Below are positions 43,601 to 51,292 of a stretch of 64,000 bases of DNA, one piece after another (position 1 is the stretch's first letter; the number at the start of each line of letters is the position of its first letter). Position numbers and translations under genes: made by a program. Source of the DNA: Streptomyces hydrogenans (GTDB lineage Bacteria > Actinomycetota > Actinomycetes > Streptomycetales > Streptomycetaceae); the NCBI RefSeq assembly GCF_014656075.1, contig NZ_BNBS01000030.1, forward strand, positions 1 through 64,000, read 5' to 3'. The notes under the pieces are model-generated. The model was given only the letters and a program-made list of their open reading frames with translations, had not been told where the DNA came from and ran no database searches.

Positions 43601-45163
43601 AACGTCTACGCGCTGGCCCGCATCGAGCACCGGCACAACACCATCCAGCTGCACCGCCTGGTCCAGGCCGTGCTGGTCAACCGCATGTCCCCGCAGCAGC
43701 AGGCGGACATGCGGCACGGCGCGCACCTGCTGCTCGCCGACGCCAACCCGAACAACCCCGCCTCCCGCCAGCTCTGGCCCCGCTACCAGGAGCTGCTGCC
43801 GCACGTGACGGGCTCGCGGGCGGTGGAGTGCGAGGACCCGTGGGTGCGCCGGCTGATCCTCGGCATGGTGGAGTTCCTCCACACCTGGGGCGACCACGCG
43901 GGCGCCGCGGCCATGGCCCGCGAGGCGCTGCGCGTCTGGACCGAGAAGTTCGGCGCCGAGGACCAGCAGACCCTCCAGATGGCGAAGTGGCTGGCCTTCG
44001 TGCTGCGCGCGCTCGGCGAGTACGAGGAGGCCGCGGCGATGATGCAGCGCACGGCCGACACGTACGTCCGGACGATGGGCGAGGACCACGAGGGGACCCT
44101 CGACGCCCTGATCCAGCTCACCAGCGGGCTGCGGCTGCGGGCCGAGATGGCCCGCGGCCTGGAGATCGACCGGTCCGTGTACGAGCGCTCGCTGCGGGCC
44201 TTCGGCGAGGAGGACCCGGCCACCCTCCGCGCCGCCCACAACCTGGGCATCGGGCTGCGGCTGATGGGCCGGTACGAGGAGGCCCGCACGTACGACACGG
44301 AGACCGCCCGGCTGCGCGCGCTCCACCTGGGCGAGAACCACGCCACCACGCTGAACACCCTGAGCGGCCTGTCCATCGACATCCGTGAGACGGGCGACTA
44401 CCTGGAGGCGGTGGTCCGGCAGGAGGACGTGCACGCCCGGCAGGCCGCCGCCTTCGGCGAGGACAACCCCACCACCCTGGGCTTCGCGCGCGTCCTCGCC
44501 GTCTGCCGCCGCCGCGCCGGCGACCACGAGGGGGCGCTCGCGCTGGGCGAGACGGTGTGGTCGAAGTTCGTCGACCGGTACGGCCCCGACCACCCGCACT
44601 CCGTGGCCTGCGCCGCCAACCTCGTCGTGGACCTGCGGCAGGACGGGCAGCTGGAGCGGTCCCGGGAGCTGGCGGAGGAGACCATCGGGCGGTACACGGC
44701 GAAGCTCGGCCCCGCCCACCCCTACACGCTGGCGGCCCGCGTCAACTACGCGCTGACGCTCCGCCACCTCGGGGACCTGGGGGCCGCCCGGGAGCAGCTG
44801 GACACGGCGCTGCCGGGCCTGCGCTCGGTGCTCGGCGAGACGCACGTCCTGACCCTGACGGCGGCCGTCGGCACGGGCAGCCTGCTCGCCGCGGAGGGGC
44901 GGCACGAGGAGGCGCTGGAGCTGGACGTGCGCACCCTGGACCAGCTGCGGAACGTCCTCGGCGCCACCCACCCGACCAGCCTGGCCTGCGCCACGAACGT
45001 GGTCCTGGACCTGCGGGCGCTGGACCGGGACGCCGAGGCGACGGCCCTGCACACCGAGACGCTGGCGCACTTCCGGTCACGGCTCGGCGAGGACCACCCG
45101 GCGACGGTCTCCTCGGCGAGCGGTCGGCGGGCGGACGTGGACATCGCGCCGGTGCCGTTCTAG
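40664..45163 (+). CDS. vWA-like/SAV_2336-type N-domain, STAND (NB-ARC) NTPase and TPR protein (FxsT-like)
   Basis: The 1499-residue product fuses three parts. The N-terminal third has a Pro-rich linker, then a vWA-like domain (~168-340: RFDLVLVVDDHATMAIW) whose metal site is degenerate (D-x-H-x-T instead of D-x-S-x-S). After another linker comes a STAND NTPase (~680-960) with P-loop GMGGVGKS, Walker B LLVFDNAE and GxP-like GDLPLAIEQAA. The last ~450 residues are tetratricopeptide repeats of the kinesin-light-chain type (GRYEEARTY, LGEDHPATV). The build matches NTPases annotated as FxSxx-COOH system TPR proteins. STAND proteins are signalling switches that oligomerise when a threat or ligand is sensed. 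It closes the coupled triad and a terminator follows. Confidence 0.87.
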   Translation: MDDDDTRSLPEPFEVAEALWLHAYQSLAAPLTPSTDPPQPRPKTPPELADPPPRTEEPEEGDHPFRPSPDPAGVRRTGPPGPPGTSPADSAERMPPAALATALAGGPPGALAAAEPLPDLRDAPGIGRRLRPLRQVVPSPTEVELDEETTVERAAEDGLWLPYTRPVGERRFDLVLVVDDHATMAIWEQTVAEFTAVAEQLGAFRDVRVRRLGLRETPDGGAAVLRGPRPDQDADADPAELVDRTGRRIVLVLTDALGPLWRTGAGQAALELWAAAGPAAVVHLLSQRDWHRTALTPWRVRLHSPRPAARNSELAVRFPPEERDPFDPPPTTWRVPVPVLELNADWLGHWASLVAGDTTGWIPASVLLLGAPARTAPEPAAPPATAPAPTVQERLRRFRSHATPTAFRLATHLAAAVLDPLLVRDVRRRLVPEAQPVHVAELFLSGLVEEPAGTEPAVPAPLDFVAGAREALLAGAMRADTARVARSVADFFGDRSAAARGLGGALLTPETTPVPDLTAESMPFVRVELAVLRALSGPYLHRANRISAALAGDATGVSVAEGAPSLVHDVPNTPVDPDMDGQSMTDIASQHPTEDAVTVNGSSGRPIPAPSSDGPQGGDTPPTGTPVPGTPSARVLTAAASDGTPSSATPAGGTPVPGPSSPRTGQQPRVRVPAVWGNVPPHNPNFVGREDLLDQVRHQLLTGDTSAVLPHALHGMGGVGKSQIAIEYVYRFAADYDVVWWIPSEQPTMILTALTELAQRMGLNVGSEANQAVPAVREALRRGAPYDRWLLVFDNAENVEAVRPYFPTGGTGKILITSRNQEWDRVARTLSVDIFTREESKALLRRRARDLTDSDADQLAEALGDLPLAIEQAAAWQAVTGMAVPDYLRLINEKIAELMRELVPSPDYPMSVAAAWDVSLRQLEQRNPAALQLLQVCSFFAPEPISRTLFNNSRSTTIAPELDEALRDPIRLSRAIREINVYALARIEHRHNTIQLHRLVQAVLVNRMSPQQQADMRHGAHLLLADANPNNPASRQLWPRYQELLPHVTGSRAVECEDPWVRRLILGMVEFLHTWGDHAGAAAMAREALRVWTEKFGAEDQQTLQMAKWLAFVLRALGEYEEAAAMMQRTADTYVRTMGEDHEGTLDALIQLTSGLRLRAEMARGLEIDRSVYERSLRAFGEEDPATLRAAHNLGIGLRLMGRYEEARTYDTETARLRALHLGENHATTLNTLSGLSIDIRETGDYLEAVVRQEDVHARQAAAFGEDNPTTLGFARVLAVCRRRAGDHEGALALGETVWSKFVDRYGPDHPHSVACAANLVVDLRQDGQLERSRELAEETIGRYTAKLGPAHPYTLAARVNYALTLRHLGDLGAAREQLDTALPGLRSVLGETHVLTLTAAVGTGSLLAAEGRHEEALELDVRTLDQLRNVLGATHPTSLACATNVVLDLRALDRDAEATALHTETLAHFRSRLGEDHPATVSSASGRRADVDIAPVPF

Positions 45164-45176
45164 GACCGGCACGGGC

Positions 45177-45216
45177 GGAGCCGGCCGGTCCCCTCCGGGG
45201 GGGGCCGGCCGGCTCC
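45177..45216. terminator. Terminator after the conflict operon
   Basis: GGAGCCGGCCGG at 45177 pairs with CCGGCCGGCTCC at 45205, with a G/C-rich loop that can pair further. It lies between the NTPase gene and the convergent antiporter gene. Confidence 0.75.
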
Positions 45217-45236
45217 GTCGTCCCGCGCCGCTGGCC

Positions 45237-46610
45237 TCAGGCGCGGGGGGCGGGCTCGCCCCCGGGCGACGGCAGCGGCCCCTGATCGGGTACGGGCTCC
45301 GCCGGGTCGTGGACGGCCTCCGGGCCGGACCAGATCTCCGGGGTGCTCCCGCCGGCGCGGTGGCCCTCCCGGGGGGCGGGCAGCGCGTCGGCCGGGTGCC
45401 GGAGGAGCCGGATCAGCGGGCCGGCGGCGGCCGTGGTGACCAGCGCCATGACGACGAGCAGGGCGTACAGCCGGGGGCCGATCACCCCGGCCCGGAGTCC
45501 GACGTCGAGCACGATCAGCTCGGTGAGGCCCCGGGTGTTGAGCAGGACGCCGATCAGCAGGGACTCGCGCCAGGGCAGCCGTCCCGCGCGGGCGGCGAGC
45601 GTGCCGGAGGCCACCTTGCCGACCACCGCGGCGGCGATTATCACCGCCAGGAGCAGCAGGTCGGAGGAGTGCAGCCCGTCGAGCACGACGGCCGTGCCGG
45701 AGACGGCGAAGAACATCGGCAGCAGCAGGCCGCCGGTGTCCTGGAGCGGGCGGAGCAGCCGTCCGTCCGGGGAGCCGTCGGGCCTGCGGGGCATGATCAC
45801 GCCGGCCAGCAGCGCGCCGAAGATGACGTGCAGGCCGAGGGCGTTGGTGGCCCAGGCGGAGGCGAGGGCGACGGTGACGGCGACCGGGACCTGGCGGGAG
45901 ACGGGGGTGCCGGGCCGGCCGATCCAGCGCGCCATCAGGGGGCGCACCGCGCAGAGCATGACCAGCACGTAGAGGACGAGCAGGGCGGCCTCGACGCCCC
46001 ACTCCCGGGCCGAGCCGTGCACGCCGCCGACGAGGACGACGGCGAGGACCGGCCAGCTCAGCGCGTCGATGACGCCCGCGGAGGCCATCGCGACGGTGCC
46101 GGGTCTGGTCCCGGCGAGGCCCTGGTCCTTGATGATGCTGGCCAGCACGGGGACGGCGGTGATCGACAGGGCGATCGCCATGTAGAGGACGAAGGTCAGG
46201 TCGGTGGGCCGGTCCCCGTTGGCGTCGGCGAAGAGGCCCGGCAGGAGCAGCACGATCCCGGCGCCGAGCAGCATGGGGACGGCGAAGCCGCTCACCGAGA
46301 CGGTGGTCACGGAGCGTTGCCCCCGGAGCATCCCGAGGTCGAGTTCGTAACCGACAGCGAACAGGAAGAAGATGAGCGCCACTTGGGCGAGGGCGCTCAG
46401 GATCGGCTTGATCTCGGACGGGAAGAGCGTCTCGTACACGCCGCCGGGGGCGAGGCCGAGCAGGCTCGGCCCCAGTGCGATTCCGGCGAACAGCTGTCCC
46501 ACTACCGGGGGTTGGCCGAGTCTTCGGGCGAGCGCGCCGAGGGCGTGGGAGGCGGCGACGACGACCGCGAGGGCCGCGACGACATGCGTGATGACGGAAT
46601 CCGAACTCAC
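45237..46610 (-). CDS. CPA2-type cation:proton antiporter
   Basis: The 457-residue product has 12-13 hydrophobic helices and typical CPA2 motifs: LGQPPVVGQLFAGIALGPS in the first helices, ALSITAVPVLASI, and GVLLNTRGLTELIVLDVGL near the end. A hydrophilic tail of ~55 residues is rich in Pro and Glu; there is no RCK/TrkA domain, so it would need no fused nucleotide sensor. It exchanges K+ or Na+ for protons across the membrane. The GTG at 46610 has AAGGGG upstream. It sits on the opposite strand between two halves of the putative conflict island; whether it belongs to that system is unclear. Confidence 0.88.
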   Translation of the reverse strand: MSSDSVITHVVAALAVVVAASHALGALARRLGQPPVVGQLFAGIALGPSLLGLAPGGVYETLFPSEIKPILSALAQVALIFFLFAVGYELDLGMLRGQRSVTTVSVSGFAVPMLLGAGIVLLLPGLFADANGDRPTDLTFVLYMAIALSITAVPVLASIIKDQGLAGTRPGTVAMASAGVIDALSWPVLAVVLVGGVHGSAREWGVEAALLVLYVLVMLCAVRPLMARWIGRPGTPVSRQVPVAVTVALASAWATNALGLHVIFGALLAGVIMPRRPDGSPDGRLLRPLQDTGGLLLPMFFAVSGTAVVLDGLHSSDLLLLAVIIAAAVVGKVASGTLAARAGRLPWRESLLIGVLLNTRGLTELIVLDVGLRAGVIGPRLYALLVVMALVTTAAAGPLIRLLRHPADALPAPREGHRAGGSTPEIWSGPEAVHDPAEPVPDQGPLPSPGGEPAPRA

Positions 46611-46733
46611 CGGCGATCCCCTTCCGGCCCGCCTCCCGCTGGGGCACGGCCCCTACGGAGTGTAGCGGCCCGGGAGGCAAGTGACCTATCGTGGAAGCCG
46701 TTTGGCGTAGGCCGCCTCGGACGGGGGTTCAGG

Positions 46734-47927
46734 GTGACGACGGTGTTGTTCGTGCACGGCACGGGCGTCCGCGAGCCGGGGTACGGCGGCTCGCTGGAGC
46801 GGATCCGGGAGGGGCTGGCGGCCGTCCGCCCGGACGTCACGGTGGCCCCGTGCCACTGGGGCGGGAGCGCCGGGTCGGCGCTGCGCGCGGACGGCCTGTC
46901 GGTGCCGGGGTACGGCACCGGGCGCGCCGCGCCGGGCGAGGAGGACCCGGAGGCCGGGGACGTCGAGTTCTGGGGCCTCCTCTACGTGGATCCGCTGCTG
47001 GAACTGCGGCTGCTCGCACCGGAGTCCGGCGCGCGGGCCGAGCTGGCACCGGGCGCCGCCCCGGCGGGCGAGGCGCTGACCGCCGCCGCGCTGGCGCTGG
47101 CCCGGGACGAGGTGCTGCGCCGGCTGCGCGACGCGGCCGGGATCGGCGGGGAGTTCGCCGCCGCCGTGGACGCCGTGGTGACCTCCCCGGACGGCCGGGA
47201 CTTCCTGCGCTCCCCCGCCGCGCCCGGCGAACCTGACGCGCTCGCGCGGGCGTTCGTCGCCGAGGCGGTGCGCCGCACGGCCGCGCGCGGACCCGCGGCC
47301 CCGGCCCTCGACGGGACCGCCCGGGACGCGGCGGTCGCCCGGATCGACGCCCTGCTCGCCGGGGACGCAGCCGGGAGCCACCGGGGGCCGGTGACCCGGC
47401 GGGTCGGGCGGCTGGCCGGGCGGCTGGTGCTCGGACTGGCCTCCGCGCAGGCGGTGAGGCGGCGGTCGGCGCTCACCGACGCGGCCCACCCGGCGGCCGG
47501 GGACGTCCTGCTCTACCTGGCCAGGGGCGAGGCGATCCGGGAGGCCGTCGCGGCGGCGGTCCGGGCCGCGCGGCCGCCGGTGGTGGTCCTGGCGCACAGC
47601 CTCGGCGGCATCGCCTCGCTCGACCTGCTGGTGCTGCGGGAGCTGCCGGAGGTGCGGCTCCTGGTCACGGTCGGCTCCCAGGCGCCGTTCCTGTACGAGC
47701 TGGGGGCGCTGCCGAGCCTGGAGTACGGCGCTCCGCTGCCCGCGCACGTGCCGCCCTGGATCAACGTGTACGACCGGCGGGACCTGCTGAGCTACGTCGG
47801 CGCCGGGCTGTTCCCAGGCCGGGTCAGGGACGTCGCGGTCGACGGCCGCCAGCCCTTCCCGATGGCGCACAGCGCCTACTGGGGCAATCCGGAGCTGTAC
47901 CGGCTGCTCGCGGCGGAGCTGCCGTGA
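46734..47927 (+). CDS. Alpha/beta hydrolase (lipase-like), coupled to the caspase gene
   Basis: The 397-residue product begins with TTVLFVHGTGVREPGYGGSL (oxyanion HG motif) and has the nucleophile elbow LAHSLGGIASLD; the catalytic His probably lies in FPMAHSAYWGN near the C-terminus. A long helical insert (~120-260) separates the halves. No signal peptide is present. It overlaps the caspase gene by GTGA, so both proteins should be made in equal amounts. In NTPase-linked conflict systems, lipase-like and protease effectors are both common, so it could attack membranes or cleave a signal; this is inference. The start GTG at 46734 has only a weak GGGGG upstream. Confidence 0.8.
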   Translation: MTTVLFVHGTGVREPGYGGSLERIREGLAAVRPDVTVAPCHWGGSAGSALRADGLSVPGYGTGRAAPGEEDPEAGDVEFWGLLYVDPLLELRLLAPESGARAELAPGAAPAGEALTAAALALARDEVLRRLRDAAGIGGEFAAAVDAVVTSPDGRDFLRSPAAPGEPDALARAFVAEAVRRTAARGPAAPALDGTARDAAVARIDALLAGDAAGSHRGPVTRRVGRLAGRLVLGLASAQAVRRRSALTDAAHPAAGDVLLYLARGEAIREAVAAAVRAARPPVVVLAHSLGGIASLDLLVLRELPEVRLLVTVGSQAPFLYELGALPSLEYGAPLPAHVPPWINVYDRRDLLSYVGAGLFPGRVRDVAVDGRQPFPMAHSAYWGNPELYRLLAAELP

Positions 47928-49057
47928 CGGTGGCGCGCCCCGGGCGGACGCACGCCCTGGTCGTCGGGGTGGAGCGGTACGCGGCGGGCCCGGCGTGGGA
48001 CCTGCCCGGTCCTGCGGCGGACGCCCGCCGGTTCACCGGGTGGCTGCGGCGGCGCGGGGTGCCGGCCGATCAGGTCTCGCTGCTGCTCGCGCCGCTCCCG
48101 GGGGCGGGCGGGCCCGCGACCGACGTCCCCGAGGGGCCGGCGGGGCGGGAGGCGGTGCAGGAGGTGCTGACCCGTCTGCTGCCGGCCCGGGAGGGCGACC
48201 TGCTGTGGGTGTTCTGGGGCGGTCACGGCGTCACGGACCCGCAGGGGCATCGCCGGCTCTTCTACGCCGACGCCACCGGGGACGACCGGCGCAACCTCGA
48301 CCTGGACGCCTGGCTGACCGCCTTCACCACCGATCTGCTGCCCGGCTTCCCGCGCCAGGTCTGGCTGGTGGACTCCTGCCAGACCTTCGTGGAGGACCTG
48401 GGTTTCGCCCGCGCCCTGCCCAGCGAACTCCCGCCGGGCGGCGAGCGGTTGCCGGGCCGCGAGCAGTCCGTGCTGCTCGCGGCCGGTCCGGGGCAGCGGG
48501 CCGCCAACGATCCCGTACGGCAGACCGGGGCGTTCTCCGACGCGGTGCTGTCCGCCCTGGACGCGGCGGACGGCGGGCCGTGGCCGCCCGATCCGGGGGC
48601 GCTCGCGGAGACGGTGGCCGCGCGGTTCACCGGGGCGGGCCGGGACGCCGGGGCGGTGGGTCCCGGCGCGGGCCAGCGCCCCACCTCGCTCTGGTACCGC
48701 TCGGGGGCGGGCGACGAGCGGCTGCTGACCCTCCCCGCCCCGCGGAGCGCGGAGCGGAGGGTGCCGGACGAGGCCCTTCCCGAACTCATCGGCCTGCTGA
48801 GCGGCTCGCCGGGCATGGCCGACCAGCAGCAGCGACAGCTCGTGGTGTCCATGCTTCCGGTGGAACTGGCCGGTTCCATCCCCCGGTTCGGGGCGTCGAG
48901 GCCCGACATCGTCAGCATCGTCCGGGCCTGCCGGCGGCACCCCGGCGGCCTGGCCGCCCTAGTGGAGGCGGTCGCGCTGATCGAGGCCGGCTCGCCGGAG
49001 GAGCGGGCCGTGGCGGAGTGGGCCGGACGCTGGTTATGGCCGGATTCAAGGGGTTGA
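47924..49057 (+). CDS. Caspase-like (metacaspase-fold) protease with C-terminal EAD2
   Basis: The 377-residue product has a caspase/p20-type domain (~1-270): a leading strand HALVVGVERY, catalytic His101 in VFWGGHGVTD, and catalytic Cys152 in VWLVDSCQTFVED. The C-terminal ~95 residues (from RRVPDEALPELIGLL, with SIVRACRRHPGGLAALVEAV) match the EAD2 adaptor type found at the start of the VMAP protein at 37984. EADs pair like with like, so the VMAP complex could recruit and trigger this protease. The gene is coupled to the hydrolase gene upstream; a RiPP-like peptide gene follows after ~80 bp. Confidence 0.86.
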   Translation: MTVARPGRTHALVVGVERYAAGPAWDLPGPAADARRFTGWLRRRGVPADQVSLLLAPLPGAGGPATDVPEGPAGREAVQEVLTRLLPAREGDLLWVFWGGHGVTDPQGHRRLFYADATGDDRRNLDLDAWLTAFTTDLLPGFPRQVWLVDSCQTFVEDLGFARALPSELPPGGERLPGREQSVLLAAGPGQRAANDPVRQTGAFSDAVLSALDAADGGPWPPDPGALAETVAARFTGAGRDAGAVGPGAGQRPTSLWYRSGAGDERLLTLPAPRSAERRVPDEALPELIGLLSGSPGMADQQQRQLVVSMLPVELAGSIPRFGASRPDIVSIVRACRRHPGGLAALVEAVALIEAGSPEERAVAEWAGRWLWPDSRG

Positions 49058-49140
49058 CCGCCCTGATCACGCCCTTCCCGAACCCCCGGGCCTGAGCCAT
49101 CATGAAGAGTGACGGGGTTCAGCGTGGTGAGGGGGAACCG

Positions 49141-49320
49141 ATGCGCACATCCACGGAGAACGTGGGATCCGAACTGGTCGATCTGAGCGAGGTCCCGCTG
49201 TCGGCCCTCCGCACCCAGAGTCCGCTCCTGCACGCCTCCTCGCTGGACCGGCTGCTGCGTCAGATCGAGCTGCCCCGGGTCCACTTCGGCGAGCAGGAGG
49301 GCCCCGGCGGGGGGAACTAG
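49141..49320 (+). CDS. FxSxx-COOH-like RiPP precursor peptide lacking the FxSxx end
   Basis: The 59-residue peptide has the leader type of FxSxx-COOH precursors: ELVDLSEVPLSALRTQ, followed by a helix with SSLDRLLRQIELPR. The expected C-terminal Phe-x-Ser-x-x is absent; the end is VHFGEQEGPGGGN. The stop TAG lies in the first bases of a dispersed repeat (CTAGGGCCTGTC, 49317 onward), so the original end may have been lost or rewritten by an insertion. The ATG at 49141 has GAGGGGG six bases upstream; an ATG at 49102 would add 13 residues. The adjacent HEXXH enzyme gene suggests that it is modified after translation. Confidence 0.7.
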   Translation: MRTSTENVGSELVDLSEVPLSALRTQSPLLHASSLDRLLRQIELPRVHFGEQEGPGGGN

Positions 49321-49350
49321 GGCCTGTCTGACCATTCCCGTCGGGTCCGG
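49317..49350 (+). repeat. Solo end of the MITE-like repeat
   Basis: These 34 bases match the reverse complement of 62056-62089 at 33 positions (one T for C). They begin with the stop codon region of the precursor gene and end just before the ribosome site of the HEXXH gene. Only one end of the element is present here. Confidence 0.85.
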
Positions 49351-49360
49351 GAGGAGATCG

Positions 49361-51163
49361 GTGCAGACCGCCGGAGGACACGAGCCCGCCCGTGCCGTGC
49401 ACCACCTCGTCCCCTCGGAGCACTTCGACGCCCTGGCCTCGGGGCGGGGCGGTCCCGACGCCGTCCGCCTCCTGCGCACGACCGAGTACAGCCGCCGGCT
49501 CCTGCTGCTGCGGTCCCTGCTCGACGGCGCCGCCCGGACGCCCGGGGCGCTGGGCCCGCTGCCGTCCGCGGACAGCGCGTGGGAGACGCTGGCGGCCGCC
49601 CAGGAGCGGGCGCCGGAGGAGTTCCGGGAGCTGCTGCTCCATCCGCAGGTCGGGGTCTGGCTGGGGCACGGGCTGCGCCGGCTGCGGCACACCGCCTGGG
49701 GCGACGGGCCGCTCTGGACCGACCTCGGGCACCTGTTCGCGGTGTGCGCGGTCGCCGCGCTGCGGGCCGGGCTGCCGCTGCGCACCACCGTGCCCGTGCG
49801 GGACGGCGACGCGATGTTCCCCGCGCTGGGGATGGCCCGGCTGCCGGGCCGTCCGCGCTGGGCCACGGCGGAGGTCGTGGTGGCGGCGGGCCGGCTGACG
49901 GTCGAACCGCACCGCGAGCGCGCCGGGCCCGGACCCTCGGGACCGGAGGACGACGCGCCGGGCTGGCTGGGGCTGCGCCGGCTGCGGGCGCGGGCGGCGG
50001 GACACCCGGTCGACGTGTGGCTGGACGACCTCGACCCGTACCGCGAGCTGGGCGAGCCGCTGCCGCCCGGCCGGATCGCCCCGGACGGGACGGCCCGCTG
50101 GCGGGCCGGGTTCGGGCGGGCCTTCGAGGTCCTGGAGGAGTGCGACCCGGAGACGGCGGCCGCCCTCGCGGTGGGGCTGCGGAGCCTCACGCCGGTGCCG
50201 GCGCCGCCGAGCGGGCTGGTCCGCAGCGCCTCCTCGGGTGACGCCTTCGGCGGGCTGCTCTGCTCACCGCCGCCGGACCCGGTCACCTTCGCGGTCACCC
50301 TCGTCCACGAGTTCCAGCACCTCAAGCTGGGCGCGCTGGTCCACCTGCTCACACTGGAGCGGGACGACGGCGCGGCCCGCCACCACGCCCCCTGGCGGGA
50401 CGACCCCCGCCCCCTGAACGGACTGCTCCAGGGCGCGTACGCGTTCCTCGGCATCGCCGACTTCCGCTCCCGCCACCTCGACCGGGCGCCCGCCGCCGGA
50501 CGGACCTTCGCCGAGTTCGAACTCGCCCTCGTGCGGCGGCAGACGCGGGAGGCCATCGCGACGCTGTCCGCCGACCCCGCGCTGACCGCGCACGGCCGCC
50601 GCTTCCTGGCCGGGATGACCGCGCGGCTGCCCGCCGGGGCGTCCGACCCCCGCGTCCGGCCTGGCGTGGACGCGCTGGCCGCGCTGACCGCCGCCGACCA
50701 CCGCGTCGAATGGCGGATCCGGCACCTGTCGCCCGCACCCGAGGACGTCCGCGCCCTGGCCCGGGCCTACGCCTCGGGCGGGCCCCCCGGCTTCCGTCCC
50801 GCGCCCGCCGCCGTCGCCCCCGACCGCTGCGGGGGCTGGTCGCACACCCGCGCCCGGCAGATCCGGCGCACCCTGGGCGGCGCCGCCCCCGACACCGGCC
50901 CCGGCGCCCCCGCGGCCGGCCTCGCGCTGCTCTCCGGCGACCCGTCGGCGGCGGACCGCTACGCCCGTCTGCTGGCCGGCGACCCCGAGTGCCCCGAGGC
51001 GTGGGCGGGCCTGGTCCTCTCCCTGGCCACCGCCGACCCGGCGCTCCGCCCGCTGCTCCACCGCCCCGAGCTGCTGCGCCCCCTCCACAGGGAACTGCGC
51101 GCCCGGGGCACCCCCGCTCCGCCCGCCGCGCTCGCCCGCTGGCTCACCGCCCACCGGGCCTGA
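49361..51163 (+). CDS. HEXXH-motif peptide-modification enzyme (putative aKG-HExxH hydroxylase family)
   Basis: The 600-residue product contains HEFQH at 316-320 within FAVTLVHEFQHLKLGAL, then a conserved block with PWRDDPRPLNGLLQGAYAFL. This is the HEXXH putative peptide-modification family found beside FxSxx-COOH precursors; recent annotation treats it as iron/2-oxoglutarate peptide beta-hydroxylases, not proteases. The N-terminal ~280 residues and the helical C-terminal ~200 belong to the same family profile. The GTG at 49361 has GGAGGAG five bases upstream. The substrate is most likely the 59-residue peptide 40 bp upstream. No radical SAM maturase, normally part of such loci, occurs in the window. 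Confidence 0.78.
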   Translation: MQTAGGHEPARAVHHLVPSEHFDALASGRGGPDAVRLLRTTEYSRRLLLLRSLLDGAARTPGALGPLPSADSAWETLAAAQERAPEEFRELLLHPQVGVWLGHGLRRLRHTAWGDGPLWTDLGHLFAVCAVAALRAGLPLRTTVPVRDGDAMFPALGMARLPGRPRWATAEVVVAAGRLTVEPHRERAGPGPSGPEDDAPGWLGLRRLRARAAGHPVDVWLDDLDPYRELGEPLPPGRIAPDGTARWRAGFGRAFEVLEECDPETAAALAVGLRSLTPVPAPPSGLVRSASSGDAFGGLLCSPPPDPVTFAVTLVHEFQHLKLGALVHLLTLERDDGAARHHAPWRDDPRPLNGLLQGAYAFLGIADFRSRHLDRAPAAGRTFAEFELALVRRQTREAIATLSADPALTAHGRRFLAGMTARLPAGASDPRVRPGVDALAALTAADHRVEWRIRHLSPAPEDVRALARAYASGGPPGFRPAPAAVAPDRCGGWSHTRARQIRRTLGGAAPDTGPGAPAAGLALLSGDPSAADRYARLLAGDPECPEAWAGLVLSLATADPALRPLLHRPELLRPLHRELRARGTPAPPAALARWLTAHRA

Positions 51164-51252
51164 GCCGCCTCGGCGACCGGTCCGTCCGGGTGAGCGCCCG
51201 GCGTGTCGCGCCCCGGCGGGCGACCCGCGCGGGGCACCGTGGAACGCAGAAA

Positions 51253-51290
51253 GCCCGCGGCGCAGGTGAATCCTTCCTGCGGCCGCGGGC
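51253..51290. terminator. Terminator downstream of tRNA(CAU)
   Basis: GCCCGCGG-CGCAGG pairs with CCTGC-GGCCGCGGGC around a loop of about nine bases. It lies just after the encoded CCA of the tRNA on the minus strand and could also end the HEXXH transcript. Confidence 0.7.
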
Positions 51291-51292
51291 CG

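Noticed and set aside
49141..51163. HEXXH protein as a zinc protease
   Set aside because: The motif alone would allow it, but there is no signal peptide and no downstream Glu/Asp ligand pattern of gluzincins, while the following PWRDD...NGLLQGAYAF block and the adjacent precursor fit the peptide-modification family.
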